Of a stretch of DNA of 64,000 bases, positions 1-9,445 are shown in pieces. The notes under the pieces are model-generated. The model saw only the letters and a program-made list of their open reading frames with translations. It searched no databases and was not told the origin of the DNA. How positions within the stretch are numbered: the stretch's first letter is position 1; each line of letters starts with the position of its first letter. Source of the stretch: UBA5436 sp050951845 (lineage in GTDB: Bacteria > Bacillota > Clostridia > Saccharofermentanales > DTU023); the NCBI GenBank assembly GCA_050951845.1, contig JBMNJV010000003.1:124001-188000 (forward strand), read 5' to 3'. Made by a program: the position numbers and the translations under genes.

Positions 1-2
1 AT

Positions 3-935
3 AAATTTCCTCATTTACTTGGCGGAGAAGAAACTTCAGAATTGATAAAGAAAATTGTTGAAGCTGTACAAAGGCTTGACCCTAAATCTTTTCGTTTAGT
101 CGAGTTGAATAGTCTGAATCTCACTGATAAACAAAGTTTAGCGGAAAGACATTTAATCAGTCCGCAACTGATCAATTCTCAACAAAATAAATGTTTACTA
201 ATCAATCGGGAAGAGTATCTGAGCGTCTTGATATTAGATGAAGATCATCTGAGAATTCAAGCTATCAATGCCGGGTTTAATCCTGATCAGGCTTTTGAAC
301 AAGCAAAAAACTTGGCGGTTGCTTTGGAAAGTGTTTTAGAAATAGTCTACGATCAAGAATTTGGTTACTTGACGGCTTGTCCGACCAATGTAGGTACGGG
401 ACTTAGGATTTCTGCTCTCTTACACGTCCCCGGTTTAGCTCATTTGAATCAATTAAAATATCTGATTGAATCTTTGCGCAGATCCGGTTTTACGGTTAGA
501 GGTTATTATGGTGAAGGCAGTTCCGAACAAGGTCAAATGCTGCAAATTTCAAATCAGATTACATTAGGTAAAACAGATCAGGATCTGGTAAAACAATTTA
601 AGACGATCTTGAGTGTTTTTATAAAGCAAGAACGTGATGCCAGGAAGCATTGGTATGAAAAAGAACAGATTAAATTGCAAGATAAAATCTATCGCTCTAA
701 AGCAATTTTAAGTAGTGCCTATTTGATTGGACATGAAGAGGCATTCAATTGTTTAAGCGATGTACGTTTGGGTCGTGCTTTGGATTTTCCCGGATTTCCG
801 GATTATACCGATATTTTAAGTCTGATGTATTTAATCGGTGTAGGGTCTATACAAAAAAAAGAAGGTGAAATCTTAAACAGCGAACAAAGAGACATCGCCA
901 GAGCAAAACTGATCAAAAAATATTTTGAAAATTAA
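3..935 (+). CDS. mcsB: Protein arginine kinase McsB (5' end outside the window)
   Basis: The reading frame is open from base 3, so the true start lies upstream. About 310 residues are present against roughly 350-360 for the family, leaving a few dozen N-terminal residues missing. McsB phosphorylates arginines on damaged proteins and marks them for ClpCP; it belongs to the ATP:guanido phosphotransferase family. The signature CPTNVGTGLR (bases 378-407) contains the conserved active-site cysteine. Also seen are an NREEY segment, GEGS and ISNQ blocks, and a C-terminal RDIARA motif (888-905) matching the RDxxRA phosphoarginine sensor known from McsB. clpC follows after 111 bp, as in ctsR-mcsA-mcsB-clpC operons; the first two genes would lie off the window. 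Confidence 0.95.
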   Translation, partial: KFPHLLGGEETSELIKKIVEAVQRLDPKSFRLVELNSLNLTDKQSLAERHLISPQLINSQQNKCLLINREEYLSVLILDEDHLRIQAINAGFNPDQAFEQAKNLAVALESVLEIVYDQEFGYLTACPTNVGTGLRISALLHVPGLAHLNQLKYLIESLRRSGFTVRGYYGEGSSEQGQMLQISNQITLGKTDQDLVKQFKTILSVFIKQERDARKHWYEKEQIKLQDKIYRSKAILSSAYLIGHEEAFNCLSDVRLGRALDFPGFPDYTDILSLMYLIGVGSIQKKEGEILNSEQRDIARAKLIKKYFEN

Positions 936-1046
936 ACAATAATCAACAAAATAATTTTAAAAGAAATGGTATGGAATTAATCTTTAGAATAATTCAGAAA
1001 TTCTAAATTAAATAATTAATAATAAACGAAATTGGAGGAAATATAT

Positions 1047-3602
1047 ATGATGATAAGATTATCCGAACGTTCCGGTAATGTACTTACCGAAGCATATAAA
1101 ACAGCAAATTCTTACGGTGTAGAATATATAGGAACTGAGCATATATTAAAGGGAATTTTGGTGGAAGGCGGTAAAGCCGGTCAAATTCTGAATAAATATA
1201 ATTTAACTGCTGAAAATGTGACCGAAGTCTTGAATCAGTTTAATAATCAAGAACCGCAAGATTTCTCAGGTGACAGCAATATAAGTGCCGATCAAATATA
1301 CCAAATGATGACACCCAGAACGAAGCAAGTTCTGAACTTGGCAGCTAGAGAAGCAAATGCAAGGAATTCACCTGCGGTAGAACCTGAACATCTGTTATTG
1401 GGTATTTTAAGAGAAGGTGATAGTGTTGCAGTAAGAATTCTGCGGAGTGCCAATATCAGCATTCAAAAACTATATGCCGAAATCATTCAAAGTTTTGGCG
1501 GTTCTTTATTCGGCAGTTTCTTCGGTCAACCCGGAAGCAATGCCGAAGAACCGGATTTAGCGGGTAAAGGAAGTCCGTCAGGACAAGCCGGTTCAAATAA
1601 GAGTTCAACACCGACCCTGGATCAATTCGGTATTGATTTTACGGAAGTAGCCAGAAATGACGGCTTCGATCCGATTATCGGACGTGACGAAGAAATTATG
1701 CGTTCAATGCAAATTCTTTGCCGCAGAACCAAAAACAATCCCGTGTTGATCGGTGAACCGGGTGTAGGCAAAACGGCTATTGCAGAAGGCTTAGCTCAAA
1801 AAATTGCTGCAGATGATGTACCTGATCTTCTGAAAAACAAACGTCTCTTTTCGCTTGATCTTTCCGGTATGCTGGCAGGTGCAAAATACAGGGGTGAATT
1901 TGAAGAACGTCTGAAAAACGGTATTGATGAGGCAGTAAAAGCCGGAGATGTAATTTTGTTTATCGATGAATTACATACGATTATCGGTGCCGGAGCATCA
2001 GAGGGTGCAATGGACGCTTCTAACATCTTGAAGCCGATGCTGGCAAGAGGTGAAATGCAGGTAATCGGAGCAACAACAATTGATGAATACAGAAAGAACT
2101 TGGAAAAAGATGCCGCTTTAGCCAGAAGATTCCAACCTGTGATGATCGATGAACCGACCGAAGAAGAATCAATCCGCATTTTGAGCGGTTTAAGAAAAAA
2201 ATATGAGGACCATCATAAAGTTGTAATTACTGATGCAGCAATTGAAGAAGCGGTGAAATTATCCAGCCGATACATTACGGATCGATTTTTACCTGATAAG
2301 GCAATTGACTTGATTGATGAAGCTTCGTCAAAAGTCAGAATGGCTATTTCGGAAGAACCGCAAGATTTGAAAGATAAAGAAGAAGCTTTGGCGAAGATTA
2401 TTCAGGATAAAGAAACAGCGGTAAAGAAAGAAGAATTTGAACAGGCAGCGGTACTTCTGAAAGAAGAAAATAAATTAACGGAAGAGATAAATGCGGCGAA
2501 AGCTGAAAAAGATGATGCAGAATCAGCAGAACGACCGGAAATCAGTGTTGAAGACATTGCGGAAATTGTTGCCTCCTGGACCGGTATTCCTGTAATGAAA
2601 TTAACCGAAGATGATCATGAGAAAATGAAAAATCTGGAAGCTGAACTGAAAAAACGAGTGATCGGTCAAGACGAAGCGGTGACTGCTGTTGCCAAAGCAA
2701 TCCGCCGTGGCAGACTGGGCTTGAAAAATCCGAATCGTCCGACAGGCTCTTTCGTTTTCCTGGGTACGACCGGTGTCGGCAAAACCGAACTGGCAAAAGC
2801 CTTGGCAGACACAATGTTCGGTGATGAAAATGCCATGGTCAGAATCGATATGTCGGAATATATGGAAAAATTTGATGTATCAAAGCTGATCGGATCTCCT
2901 CCCGGTTATGTCGGCTATGATGAAGGCGGACAGCTAACGGAAAAAGTCAGAAGAAGACCTTACACGGTAATTTTATTTGATGAAATTGAAAAAGCCCATC
3001 CGGACGTATTTAACGTTTTATTACAAGTTTTGGAAGACGGTCGTTTAACGGACGGTCAAGGTCGTACGGTAGATTTTAAGAATACGATCATTATCATGAC
3101 ATCGAACATCGGAGCACGTCTTTTGACTTCAGGCAGCGGCGGCAAGATCGGTTTTGCAGCACCTGTAAGTGATGAACAAGCGGACGATGCTCAAATTGAC
3201 CAAAATTTATATGGTGGCAGAAGCTATGAAGAAGCTAAAGAATTAATCATGACAGAAGTTAAAAATACATTTGCTCCTGAATTCCTGAACAGAATTGATG
3301 AGATGATTTTCTTTACGATGTTGACCAAAGAAGCTTTGTTGCAAATTGTAAATATAATGCTGAGACAGCTTGAAAAAAGAATTGCCGATATCGGTATCCA
3401 AATTGAAGTAACCGATGAGGCAAAAGATTGGCTGGTCAAAAACGGTTATGAACCGCAATACGGTGCCAGACCGTTGCGTCGTTTGATACAATCCTCAGTT
3501 GAAGATAAATTCTCGGAAGCAATGCTGGATGATATCATTGCAGAAGGAGATACGGCATTAATTGATGTGCAGGATGATCAAATCGTAATCAGCAAAAAAT
3601 AA
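1047..3602 (+). CDS. clpC: ATP-dependent Clp protease ATPase subunit ClpC
   Basis: ClpC is a class I Hsp100/AAA+ unfoldase that feeds proteins to ClpP and recognises McsB-marked substrates. The product has 851 residues: an N-terminal double Clp-N domain (about 1-150), a first AAA module with Walker A GEPGVGKT (236-243) and Walker B ILFIDE, a UVR-type coiled segment (about 441-476) typical of ClpC, and a second AAA module with Walker A GTTGVGKT (573-580). It ends with a ClpB-D2-small-type domain containing YGARPLRR. I place the start at the first ATG, 6 bp after GGAGGAA (1034-1040). An in-frame TTG at 1032 lies on the binding site itself and is unlikely. ATG at 1050 is an alternative. It sits behind mcsB and is probably co-transcribed. 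Confidence 0.97.
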   Translation: MMIRLSERSGNVLTEAYKTANSYGVEYIGTEHILKGILVEGGKAGQILNKYNLTAENVTEVLNQFNNQEPQDFSGDSNISADQIYQMMTPRTKQVLNLAAREANARNSPAVEPEHLLLGILREGDSVAVRILRSANISIQKLYAEIIQSFGGSLFGSFFGQPGSNAEEPDLAGKGSPSGQAGSNKSSTPTLDQFGIDFTEVARNDGFDPIIGRDEEIMRSMQILCRRTKNNPVLIGEPGVGKTAIAEGLAQKIAADDVPDLLKNKRLFSLDLSGMLAGAKYRGEFEERLKNGIDEAVKAGDVILFIDELHTIIGAGASEGAMDASNILKPMLARGEMQVIGATTIDEYRKNLEKDAALARRFQPVMIDEPTEEESIRILSGLRKKYEDHHKVVITDAAIEEAVKLSSRYITDRFLPDKAIDLIDEASSKVRMAISEEPQDLKDKEEALAKIIQDKETAVKKEEFEQAAVLLKEENKLTEEINAAKAEKDDAESAERPEISVEDIAEIVASWTGIPVMKLTEDDHEKMKNLEAELKKRVIGQDEAVTAVAKAIRRGRLGLKNPNRPTGSFVFLGTTGVGKTELAKALADTMFGDENAMVRIDMSEYMEKFDVSKLIGSPPGYVGYDEGGQLTEKVRRRPYTVILFDEIEKAHPDVFNVLLQVLEDGRLTDGQGRTVDFKNTIIIMTSNIGARLLTSGSGGKIGFAAPVSDEQADDAQIDQNLYGGRSYEEAKELIMTEVKNTFAPEFLNRIDEMIFFTMLTKEALLQIVNIMLRQLEKRIADIGIQIEVTDEAKDWLVKNGYEPQYGARPLRRLIQSSVEDKFSEAMLDDIIAEGDTALIDVQDDQIVISKK

Positions 3603-3712
3603 TGTTAAAACGATAAAATATAAACTATAAAATCGTTGAATAATTAGTTGAATAAATAAATGTGAATTTATACCCTGATCTTTATTAAAAATTAAAACGA
3701 TTAAGAAAAAAT

Positions 3713-3780
3713 TGTCTCGAAAATTTGAGTTCTGTAAATTTAATATACTCAATCTCGATTTTTGAGACATTTTTTATTTT
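3713..3780 (+). terminator. Rho-independent-like terminator after clpC
   Basis: The arms 3713-3729 and 3754-3769 are nearly complementary (TGTCTC/GAGACA outer part, CTC/GAG inner part). A T-rich tract (3770-3780) follows the second arm. It lies 111 bp after the clpC stop. The 24-nt loop is large, so strength is uncertain. Confidence 0.65.
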
Positions 3781-4120
3781 AAATACCTCTTTTTGCCACT
3801 GCTCTTTATTGACCCGGAATATAGTTTATTTTATTATTTAAATATCAAATATCATAATACCCTCAGATTAATCGCCACTTAAATTTAACTATTGAGAAAC
3901 GAAAACCATCAAAACTATCAAAAGCAGAATAACGGTCATAAAGAAAAATCAATCCGAATTTTCGACCTTACGAAACAATGCAAAAACTATAAAACAAAAT
4001 CAAGATATAGCGGTTCGCTTAACGTATTAAACTTTCGCAACAATGCAAAAACTGTTAAACAAAATCCCAATTCTGTAATTTAAAATTAAACTATCCGGGC
4101 TAAGGATAAAGGAGAAGCTT
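3781..4120 (+). other. AT-rich intergenic leader before the first surface-protein gene
   Basis: No convincing gene is present; a 63-codon frame inside it has no ribosome binding site and no recognisable sequence. The segment holds a degenerate direct repeat built around CAATGCAAAAACT (about 3976 and 4042). A related sequence recurs upstream of the third surface-protein gene (about 9350-9390). Genes 1 and 3 of the array therefore share this leader type, unlike genes 2 and 4. The ribosome binding site GGAGAA ends 4 bp before the ATG at 4121. Confidence 0.5.
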
Positions 4121-6280
4121 ATGAAGAAGAATTTGTATTTAAGAATCCGGGTATTAATCCTGGTATTTTTGCTCATTTTAAGCACCTTAATAATCGTCCC
4201 TGAGCAGGTTCTGGCTGATACGGAAGTTACTGCGGACGAAGAAACGAATCAAGTTGCTGCGGATGAAGAAACACATCAAGTTGATGCAGATGAAGAAATG
4301 CCGCAAATTACTGTGGACGAAAAAGTGACACCGGATGTAAGCGATACGGAAGATCAGCATGATGTAGAGCAGCCGGACAATGAAGCAGTATCTGAAACCG
4401 ATACCGATCTCACAGATGGATTACAGGAGATGCCGGATGAATCGGCAACAGAAACGGAAACATCGTCCGGCATTGAAGAAGTGGTTAGAATGCCTGAAGC
4501 GGAACAAGTGGCGGAAGAAGCAGTTACAGATAATCCGGCTGACCAAGATGATAATGTTGCGGTACCGGATAACGCTGAGCACAGCAGAGGCACAAGAGAA
4601 TATACACCGGAGGGGGATTTTTTATTTGATCCTAGAACCGGAACCATCACGGGTTACATTGGAGAAAGCAAGAATGTTAATATCCCGCCCAAAATAAATG
4701 AAGTTGATGTTAAGCATATCGGAGACGTCGCATTTCAAGACAAAAGTCTCGAGAGCGTAACGATACCGGAGGGAGTCGAAACAATTGGAGAATATGCATT
4801 TAATCTAAATAATCTGGAGAGAGTAACCATACCGGACGGAGTCAGAATAATTGGAAGATCGGCCTTTTATATGAACGGGCTCATGGAAATCGGGATTTCG
4901 GACAGTGTCACAGAGATAGGGTATTCCGCATTTGCATGTAATGGATTAACCAGTGTAATAATCCCTGATTCCATAACAAGTATAGGTATTGCAGCATTTA
5001 AACACAACAATCTAACGTACGTTAAAATTCCGGACGGTGTCGAGAGTATCGGGGAAGATGCCTTTATATTGAATTCAGTGATCCTGGCTACAATTCCTGA
5101 GGGTATCGGATCAATTGTATTAAAAGAAGGTGACCCGATTACCAATCCGACCATTGAAGAAGTGGGATCTCATTGTTTTGACTCCGGGATATATTTAAAT
5201 ACATTTTACATCGAAGCGAATTATAACATTCACGCGACACCCAATGGTGAAGTAATTACTAAGCTTTGGCGACCACTATATGTAACAGGTACAAACGTAG
5301 TCAAAAATAACGACGATTACTGGCTTGAGTTCACCTATAACGGAAACCCGGCATATGTAATAAAGGAAGCAACTACAAATACACCACCGGAAATCACCGG
5401 ATATGCAACAGGAATATTAAATTTGAGATTTCAACCTGGCGGACCAATTATCGATACAATTCCGATGGGGTATCAAGTTAATGGTCTACTTGTCAAGAAT
5501 ATGGTAGAGACAACGTATAACGGTAAAATCGGTTATGTATATGCTTCGTTATTGCAAAAGGATCCGGTTCAAGTAACACGATATATTAAGGCAGGTTCTA
5601 ACATCAGAAAAACACCCGGCGGAACAATCATTGAAACGTTAAAAATGCCGATTTTTGTATCAGGTACAATTACAGGCAACTATCTCAGATTCACGTATAA
5701 AGGTCAAACAGCCTATGTGCCAATGAGTTTAACCACGACTCAAAATCCGCCGATTACCGGTTATGCCAAAAGTAATGTCAACGTAAGAAGTTCCCCAAAT
5801 GGAGGAGTAATCGGTTCTTTATCAATAGGTCGGAAAGTCAGCGGAACCTTGACAGGTAACTGGGTCAGATTCACTTATGCGGGCAAAACCGGTTATGTCT
5901 ATAGTTCACTCCTGCAAGCCGATCCGGTTAACTTAACCTGTTATGTAAAGGCCGGTTCTAACCTCAGGAGTGCGCCCGGCGGAACAATCATCGCAACATT
6001 AAAGATGCCGATCTTTGTAACAGGTACAAATCAAGGAAGTTATCTTAAGTTCACCTATAAAGGTCAAACAGCCTATGTGGCAATGGGTTTAACAACGACC
6101 ACATCACCTCCGATTACGGGATATACCAAAAGTGCAGTCAATGTGAGAAGTTCTCCCGGCGGCAGTGTAATCGGTACATTACCTGCCAACAGAAAAGTCA
6201 GCGGAACCTTGGTGGGTAACTGGGTCAAATTCAACTATTCGGGCAAAACCGGGTATATCTATGCTTCACTATTAAAGTGA
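4121..6280 (+). CDS. Secreted LRR/SH3-repeat surface protein, array copy 1
   Basis: The 719-residue product starts with a signal peptide (basic MKKNLYLR, hydrophobic core, probable cleavage after VLA near residue 32). An acidic, Asp/Glu/Thr-rich stretch follows to about residue 160. About five and a half BspA-type (LRR_5) repeats of 22 residues come next, with the pattern VxxIGxxAFxxNxLxxVxIPxx. Residues about 365-719 hold six SH3b-like repeats that alternate between two subtypes. There is no LPXTG motif or C-terminal membrane segment, so cell-wall attachment, if any, would be through the SH3-like repeats (inference). Family knowledge suggests adhesion or cell-wall binding; no enzyme domain is seen. 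The start has GGAGAAGCTT directly upstream, as in all four copies. Confidence 0.85.
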   Translation: MKKNLYLRIRVLILVFLLILSTLIIVPEQVLADTEVTADEETNQVAADEETHQVDADEEMPQITVDEKVTPDVSDTEDQHDVEQPDNEAVSETDTDLTDGLQEMPDESATETETSSGIEEVVRMPEAEQVAEEAVTDNPADQDDNVAVPDNAEHSRGTREYTPEGDFLFDPRTGTITGYIGESKNVNIPPKINEVDVKHIGDVAFQDKSLESVTIPEGVETIGEYAFNLNNLERVTIPDGVRIIGRSAFYMNGLMEIGISDSVTEIGYSAFACNGLTSVIIPDSITSIGIAAFKHNNLTYVKIPDGVESIGEDAFILNSVILATIPEGIGSIVLKEGDPITNPTIEEVGSHCFDSGIYLNTFYIEANYNIHATPNGEVITKLWRPLYVTGTNVVKNNDDYWLEFTYNGNPAYVIKEATTNTPPEITGYATGILNLRFQPGGPIIDTIPMGYQVNGLLVKNMVETTYNGKIGYVYASLLQKDPVQVTRYIKAGSNIRKTPGGTIIETLKMPIFVSGTITGNYLRFTYKGQTAYVPMSLTTTQNPPITGYAKSNVNVRSSPNGGVIGSLSIGRKVSGTLTGNWVRFTYAGKTGYVYSSLLQADPVNLTCYVKAGSNLRSAPGGTIIATLKMPIFVTGTNQGSYLKFTYKGQTAYVAMGLTTTTSPPITGYTKSAVNVRSSPGGSVIGTLPANRKVSGTLVGNWVKFNYSGKTGYIYASLLK

Positions 6281-6337
6281 CCAATAGTTAATAATTAAAT
6301 TTCTTGTTGTATATCTTATTGTATTGCTATGACATAA

Positions 6338-6375
6338 CAGATTTCTCTTTCAACCTGGTCTGATTGAGAAATCTG
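6338..6375 (+). terminator. Hairpin after surface-protein gene 1
   Basis: Perfect 10-bp inverted repeat CAGATTTCTC / GAGAAATCTG with an 18-nt loop, 57 bp after the stop codon. The T-tract is poor (CTATATATTTC). The same hairpin follows genes 3 and 4, while gene 2 keeps only the left arm. Confidence 0.55.
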
Positions 6376-6606
6376 CTATATATTTCTTGCTTTCAGAACT
6401 ACATAAATTATTTGTTAAAACTGTATTTCTATACTATTTAAGTAAATCATTGATCGGGTTATAGCTTGAGATTTATAAAAAACGTAATTATTAATATAGG
6501 AAGACACTGTCCTGAACTAGGTACTGAAAAATGTCGAGGTGTTTTTTCATACAAGATTGGCAAATTGATTGAAAAACCCTTGAAATCTGCAAAAAAGTTA
6601 AAAATC

Positions 6607-6650
6607 GTGACAGATTGTCACTCTGCAAAAACATTATTCTTTAATATAAT
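6607..6650 (+). promoter_or_regulatory. Palindromic operator plus -10 box upstream of surface gene 2
   Basis: GTGACA-GAT-TGTCAC (6607-6621) is a perfect 6-3-6 palindrome. A TATAAT box at 6645-6650 follows. No good -35 hexamer lies at 16-18 bp, so the palindrome could be an activator site or an operator. The arrangement is repeated at 11664-11708 before gene 4. The cognate regulator cannot be named. Confidence 0.5.
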
Positions 6651-6656
6651 CAGGTT

Positions 6657-6924
6657 GAAGATATATACCTTCTCAAAGAAGACTAATTAAATCTAAAGAC
6701 AACCTGATTTGAGAGGGAAGAGCTTGGGCTGACTGTGTTTTATAAGTGAGTACAGGCAATGGCAATCCGCTCACCTTTAGTATGAAGCTGAAGATTATCA
6801 CGTATCGCTTCGGAGCGTTCTTCGGTCCCGCTATCTTGACGTTATGGCTACGGAAGGAAGTTTCGTTCATCGGTACAAAGAAGGATTTTGAGAAATCAAA
6901 AATATGATATTTAGATAAACAAAA
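6657..6924 (+). ncRNA. Putative structured 5' leader RNA, copy 1
   Basis: This stretch between the TATAAT box and the ribosome binding site of gene 2 holds several helices. CAGGTTG (6651-6657) pairs with CAACCTG, a short CTTCT/AGAAG hairpin lies inside, GTGAG pairs with CTCAC, and CGCT-TCGG-AGCG is a tetraloop hairpin that can compete with a second AGCG/CGCT pairing just downstream. It is nearly identical to 11715-11983, including regions outside any gene. I do not recognise the class; an Rfam covariance search is the deciding test. Start and end are approximate. Confidence 0.45.
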
Positions 6925-6935
6925 AGGAGAAGCTT

Positions 6936-9260
6936 ATGAATAAAAAACTACATTTGAGAATTCAGGCATTGGTCCTGGTATTTTTGCTCATCTTAAGCAC
7001 CTTAATAATCGTCCCTGAACAGGTTCTGGCTGATACGGAAGTTACTGCGGATGAAGAAACGCCGCAAATTACTGAGGACGAAGAAACGAAGCAAACTGCT
7101 TCGGACGATGGAGTGATACCGGATGTAAGCGATACGGAAGATAAGAATGATGTAGAGCTGCCGGTCAATGAAGCAGTATCTGAAATCGATACTGATGTCA
7201 CAGATGGATCACAGGAGATGCCGGATGAATCGGCAACAGAAACGGATATAGAAAAAGAAATAGATGTAGAAACGGAAACGGAAACGGAAACGGAAACGGA
7301 AACAGAAACAGAAACAGAAACAGAAACAGAAACAGATTCAACTGACTTACTGTCTGAACCAATTCCTGAATCATCTGAGCCAACCAAATCAATTTCTGAA
7401 TCATTGGAATCAATCCTTGAACAAATTGATGATAGAGATGCATCGTCAGGTTTTGAAGAAGTGGTTGGAATGCTTGAAGCGGAACAAGTGGCGGAAGAAG
7501 CAGTTGCAGATAATGCGGATGACCATGATGACGATCTTGCGGTGCCGAATAACGCTGAACGTAGCAGAGGTATAAGAGAATATACACCGGAAGGAGATTT
7601 TAACTTTGATCCCGGAACCGGAACCATTACGGGTTACAGTGGAGCAAGCAAGGATGTTAATATACCGCCCAAGATAAATGAAGTTGATGTTAAGCATATC
7701 GGAGACAGTGCATTTGAATTTAAAAATCTGAAGAGCGTAACGATACCGGAGGGAGTCGAAACAATTGGAGATGTGGCATTTTTTTATAACGATCTCATGG
7801 AAATCGTGATTCCGGACAGTGTCACAGATATAGGGAATAATGCATTTTCATATAATGATTTAACCGGTGTAATAATTCCTGATTCCGTAACAAGTATAGG
7901 TTATGCGGCGTTTAGAATCAACGAACTCAAGAGCGTCACGATTTCAAATGAAATCACAACGATTGGAGTAGAGGCATTTGGTAACAACCAACTCAGGTAC
8001 GTTAAAATTCCGGACAGTGTCGAGAGTATAGGGAAATATGCCTTTGGGGGTAATCCAATGATCCTGGCCACAATTCCTGATGGTATCGGATCAATTGTAG
8101 ATTATGAAGGTGACCCGATTACTAATCCGACTATCGAAGAAATAGGTCAGTATTGTTTTGATGTCGGGGTATATTTAAATACATTTTACATCAAAGCGGA
8201 TTATAACATTCACGCGACACCCAATGGTGAAGTAATTACTAAGCTTTGGCGACCACTATATGTAACAGGTACAAACGTAGTCAAAAATAACGACGATTAC
8301 TGGCTTGAGTTCACCTATAACGGAAACCCGGCATATGTAATAAAGGAAGCAACTACAAATACACCACCGGAAATCACCGGATATGCAACAGGAATATTAA
8401 ATTTGAGATTTCAACCTGGCGGACCAATTATCGATACAATTCCGATGGGGTATCAAGTTAATGGTCTACTTGTCAAGAATATGGTAGAGACAACGTATAA
8501 CGGTAAAATCGGTTATGTATATGCTTCGTTATTGCAAAAGGATCCGGTTCAAGTAACACGATATATTAAGGCAGGTTCTAACATCAGAAAAACACCCGGC
8601 GGAACAATCATTGAAACGTTAAAAATGCCGATTTTTGTATCAGGTATAATTACAGGCAACTATCTCAGATTCACGTATAAAGGTCAACCAGCCTATGTGC
8701 CAATGAGTTTAACCACGACTCAAAATCCGCCGATTGTCGGTTATGCCAAACAAAAAATAAATGTGAGAAGTTCCCCGAATGGCAGCGTAATCGGTTCTTT
8801 GACGATAGGTCGGAAAGTCAGCGGAACCTTGGTAGGTAACTGGGTCAGATTCACTTATGCGGGAAAAACCGGATATGTCTATAGTTCACTCCTGCAAGCC
8901 GATCCGGTTAACTTAACCTGTTATGTAAAGGCCGGTTCCAACATCAGGAGTTCACCCGGCGGAACAATCATCGCAACATTAAAGATGCCGATCTATGTAT
9001 CTGGTACAATTCAAGGAAGTTGTCTTAAGTTCACCTATAAAGGTAAAACAGCCTATGTGGGTATAAGTTTAATAACAACCAATCCGCCCCCGATTACCGG
9101 ATATACCAAAAGTGCAGTCAATGTGAGAAGTTCTCCCGGCGGCAGTGTAATCGGTACATTACCTGCTAACAGAAAAGTCAGCGGAACCTTGGTAGGTAAC
9201 TGGGTCAAATTCAACTATTCGGGCAAAACCGGGTATATCTATGCTTCGCTATTAAAGTGA
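6936..9260 (+). CDS. Secreted LRR/SH3-repeat surface protein, array copy 2
   Basis: The 774-residue product has the same plan as its neighbours: signal peptide (cleavage near residue 32 after VLA), a long acidic region, about five and a half BspA-type leucine-rich repeats, and six SH3b-like repeats. Its acidic region contains eleven consecutive Glu-Thr pairs encoded by a pure hexanucleotide run, and a Ser/Pro/Glu-rich stretch absent from copy 1. Bases 8201-8645 are identical to 5221-5665 in copy 1, pointing to recent gene conversion. The start is preceded by AAAAAGGAGAAGCTT. Transcription probably begins at its own promoter near 6650. Function beyond a secreted, wall- or host-binding protein is not visible. 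Confidence 0.85.
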   Translation: MNKKLHLRIQALVLVFLLILSTLIIVPEQVLADTEVTADEETPQITEDEETKQTASDDGVIPDVSDTEDKNDVELPVNEAVSEIDTDVTDGSQEMPDESATETDIEKEIDVETETETETETETETETETETETDSTDLLSEPIPESSEPTKSISESLESILEQIDDRDASSGFEEVVGMLEAEQVAEEAVADNADDHDDDLAVPNNAERSRGIREYTPEGDFNFDPGTGTITGYSGASKDVNIPPKINEVDVKHIGDSAFEFKNLKSVTIPEGVETIGDVAFFYNDLMEIVIPDSVTDIGNNAFSYNDLTGVIIPDSVTSIGYAAFRINELKSVTISNEITTIGVEAFGNNQLRYVKIPDSVESIGKYAFGGNPMILATIPDGIGSIVDYEGDPITNPTIEEIGQYCFDVGVYLNTFYIKADYNIHATPNGEVITKLWRPLYVTGTNVVKNNDDYWLEFTYNGNPAYVIKEATTNTPPEITGYATGILNLRFQPGGPIIDTIPMGYQVNGLLVKNMVETTYNGKIGYVYASLLQKDPVQVTRYIKAGSNIRKTPGGTIIETLKMPIFVSGIITGNYLRFTYKGQPAYVPMSLTTTQNPPIVGYAKQKINVRSSPNGSVIGSLTIGRKVSGTLVGNWVRFTYAGKTGYVYSSLLQADPVNLTCYVKAGSNIRSSPGGTIIATLKMPIYVSGTIQGSCLKFTYKGKTAYVGISLITTNPPPITGYTKSAVNVRSSPGGSVIGTLPANRKVSGTLVGNWVKFNYSGKTGYIYASLLK
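7269..7334 (+). repeat. Hexanucleotide microsatellite inside surface gene 2
   Basis: Five GAAACG units followed by six GAAACA units encode eleven Glu-Thr pairs. Because the unit is six bases, gain or loss keeps the frame and would only alter the length of the acidic linker. Confidence 0.9.
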
Positions 9261-9329
9261 CCAATAGTTAATAATTAATTAAATTTCTTGTTGTATATCT
9301 TAGTATTGCTATGACATAACAGATTTCTC

Positions 9330-9358
9330 TTTCGACTTTAACTTTCGATCAGTCGAAA
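9330..9358 (+). terminator. Hairpin after surface-protein gene 2
   Basis: TTTCGACT / AGTCGAAA inverted repeat with a 13-nt loop. It directly follows the left arm (9320-9329) of the hairpin found intact after the other three genes, so it marks a recombination junction. No long T-tract follows. Confidence 0.4.
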
Positions 9359-9445
9359 AAATGTAAAAACTGTTTAATAAAATCTCTTTATTTGATTCGA
9401 AAATAATTGATCCGGAGTAATAGGATAAGGAAAAAGGAGAAGCTT

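Noticed and set aside
3892..4083. 63-codon frame between clpC and the surface array
   Set aside because: No ribosome binding site, no family resemblance, composed of AT-rich repeats.
6466..6690. 74-codon plus-strand frame before surface gene 2
   Set aside because: In the otherwise matching copy before gene 4 the frame stops after nine codons.
6673..6870. Minus-strand frame in the leader, also present at 11692-11928
   Set aside because: It lacks a ribosome binding site, and both copies lie inside a segment conserved at nucleotide level, so the shared protein is a by-product.
6962..7627. Long Ser/Val-rich minus-strand frame opposite surface gene 2
   Set aside because: It is the antisense of the acidic repeat region; similar frames appear opposite the other copies.
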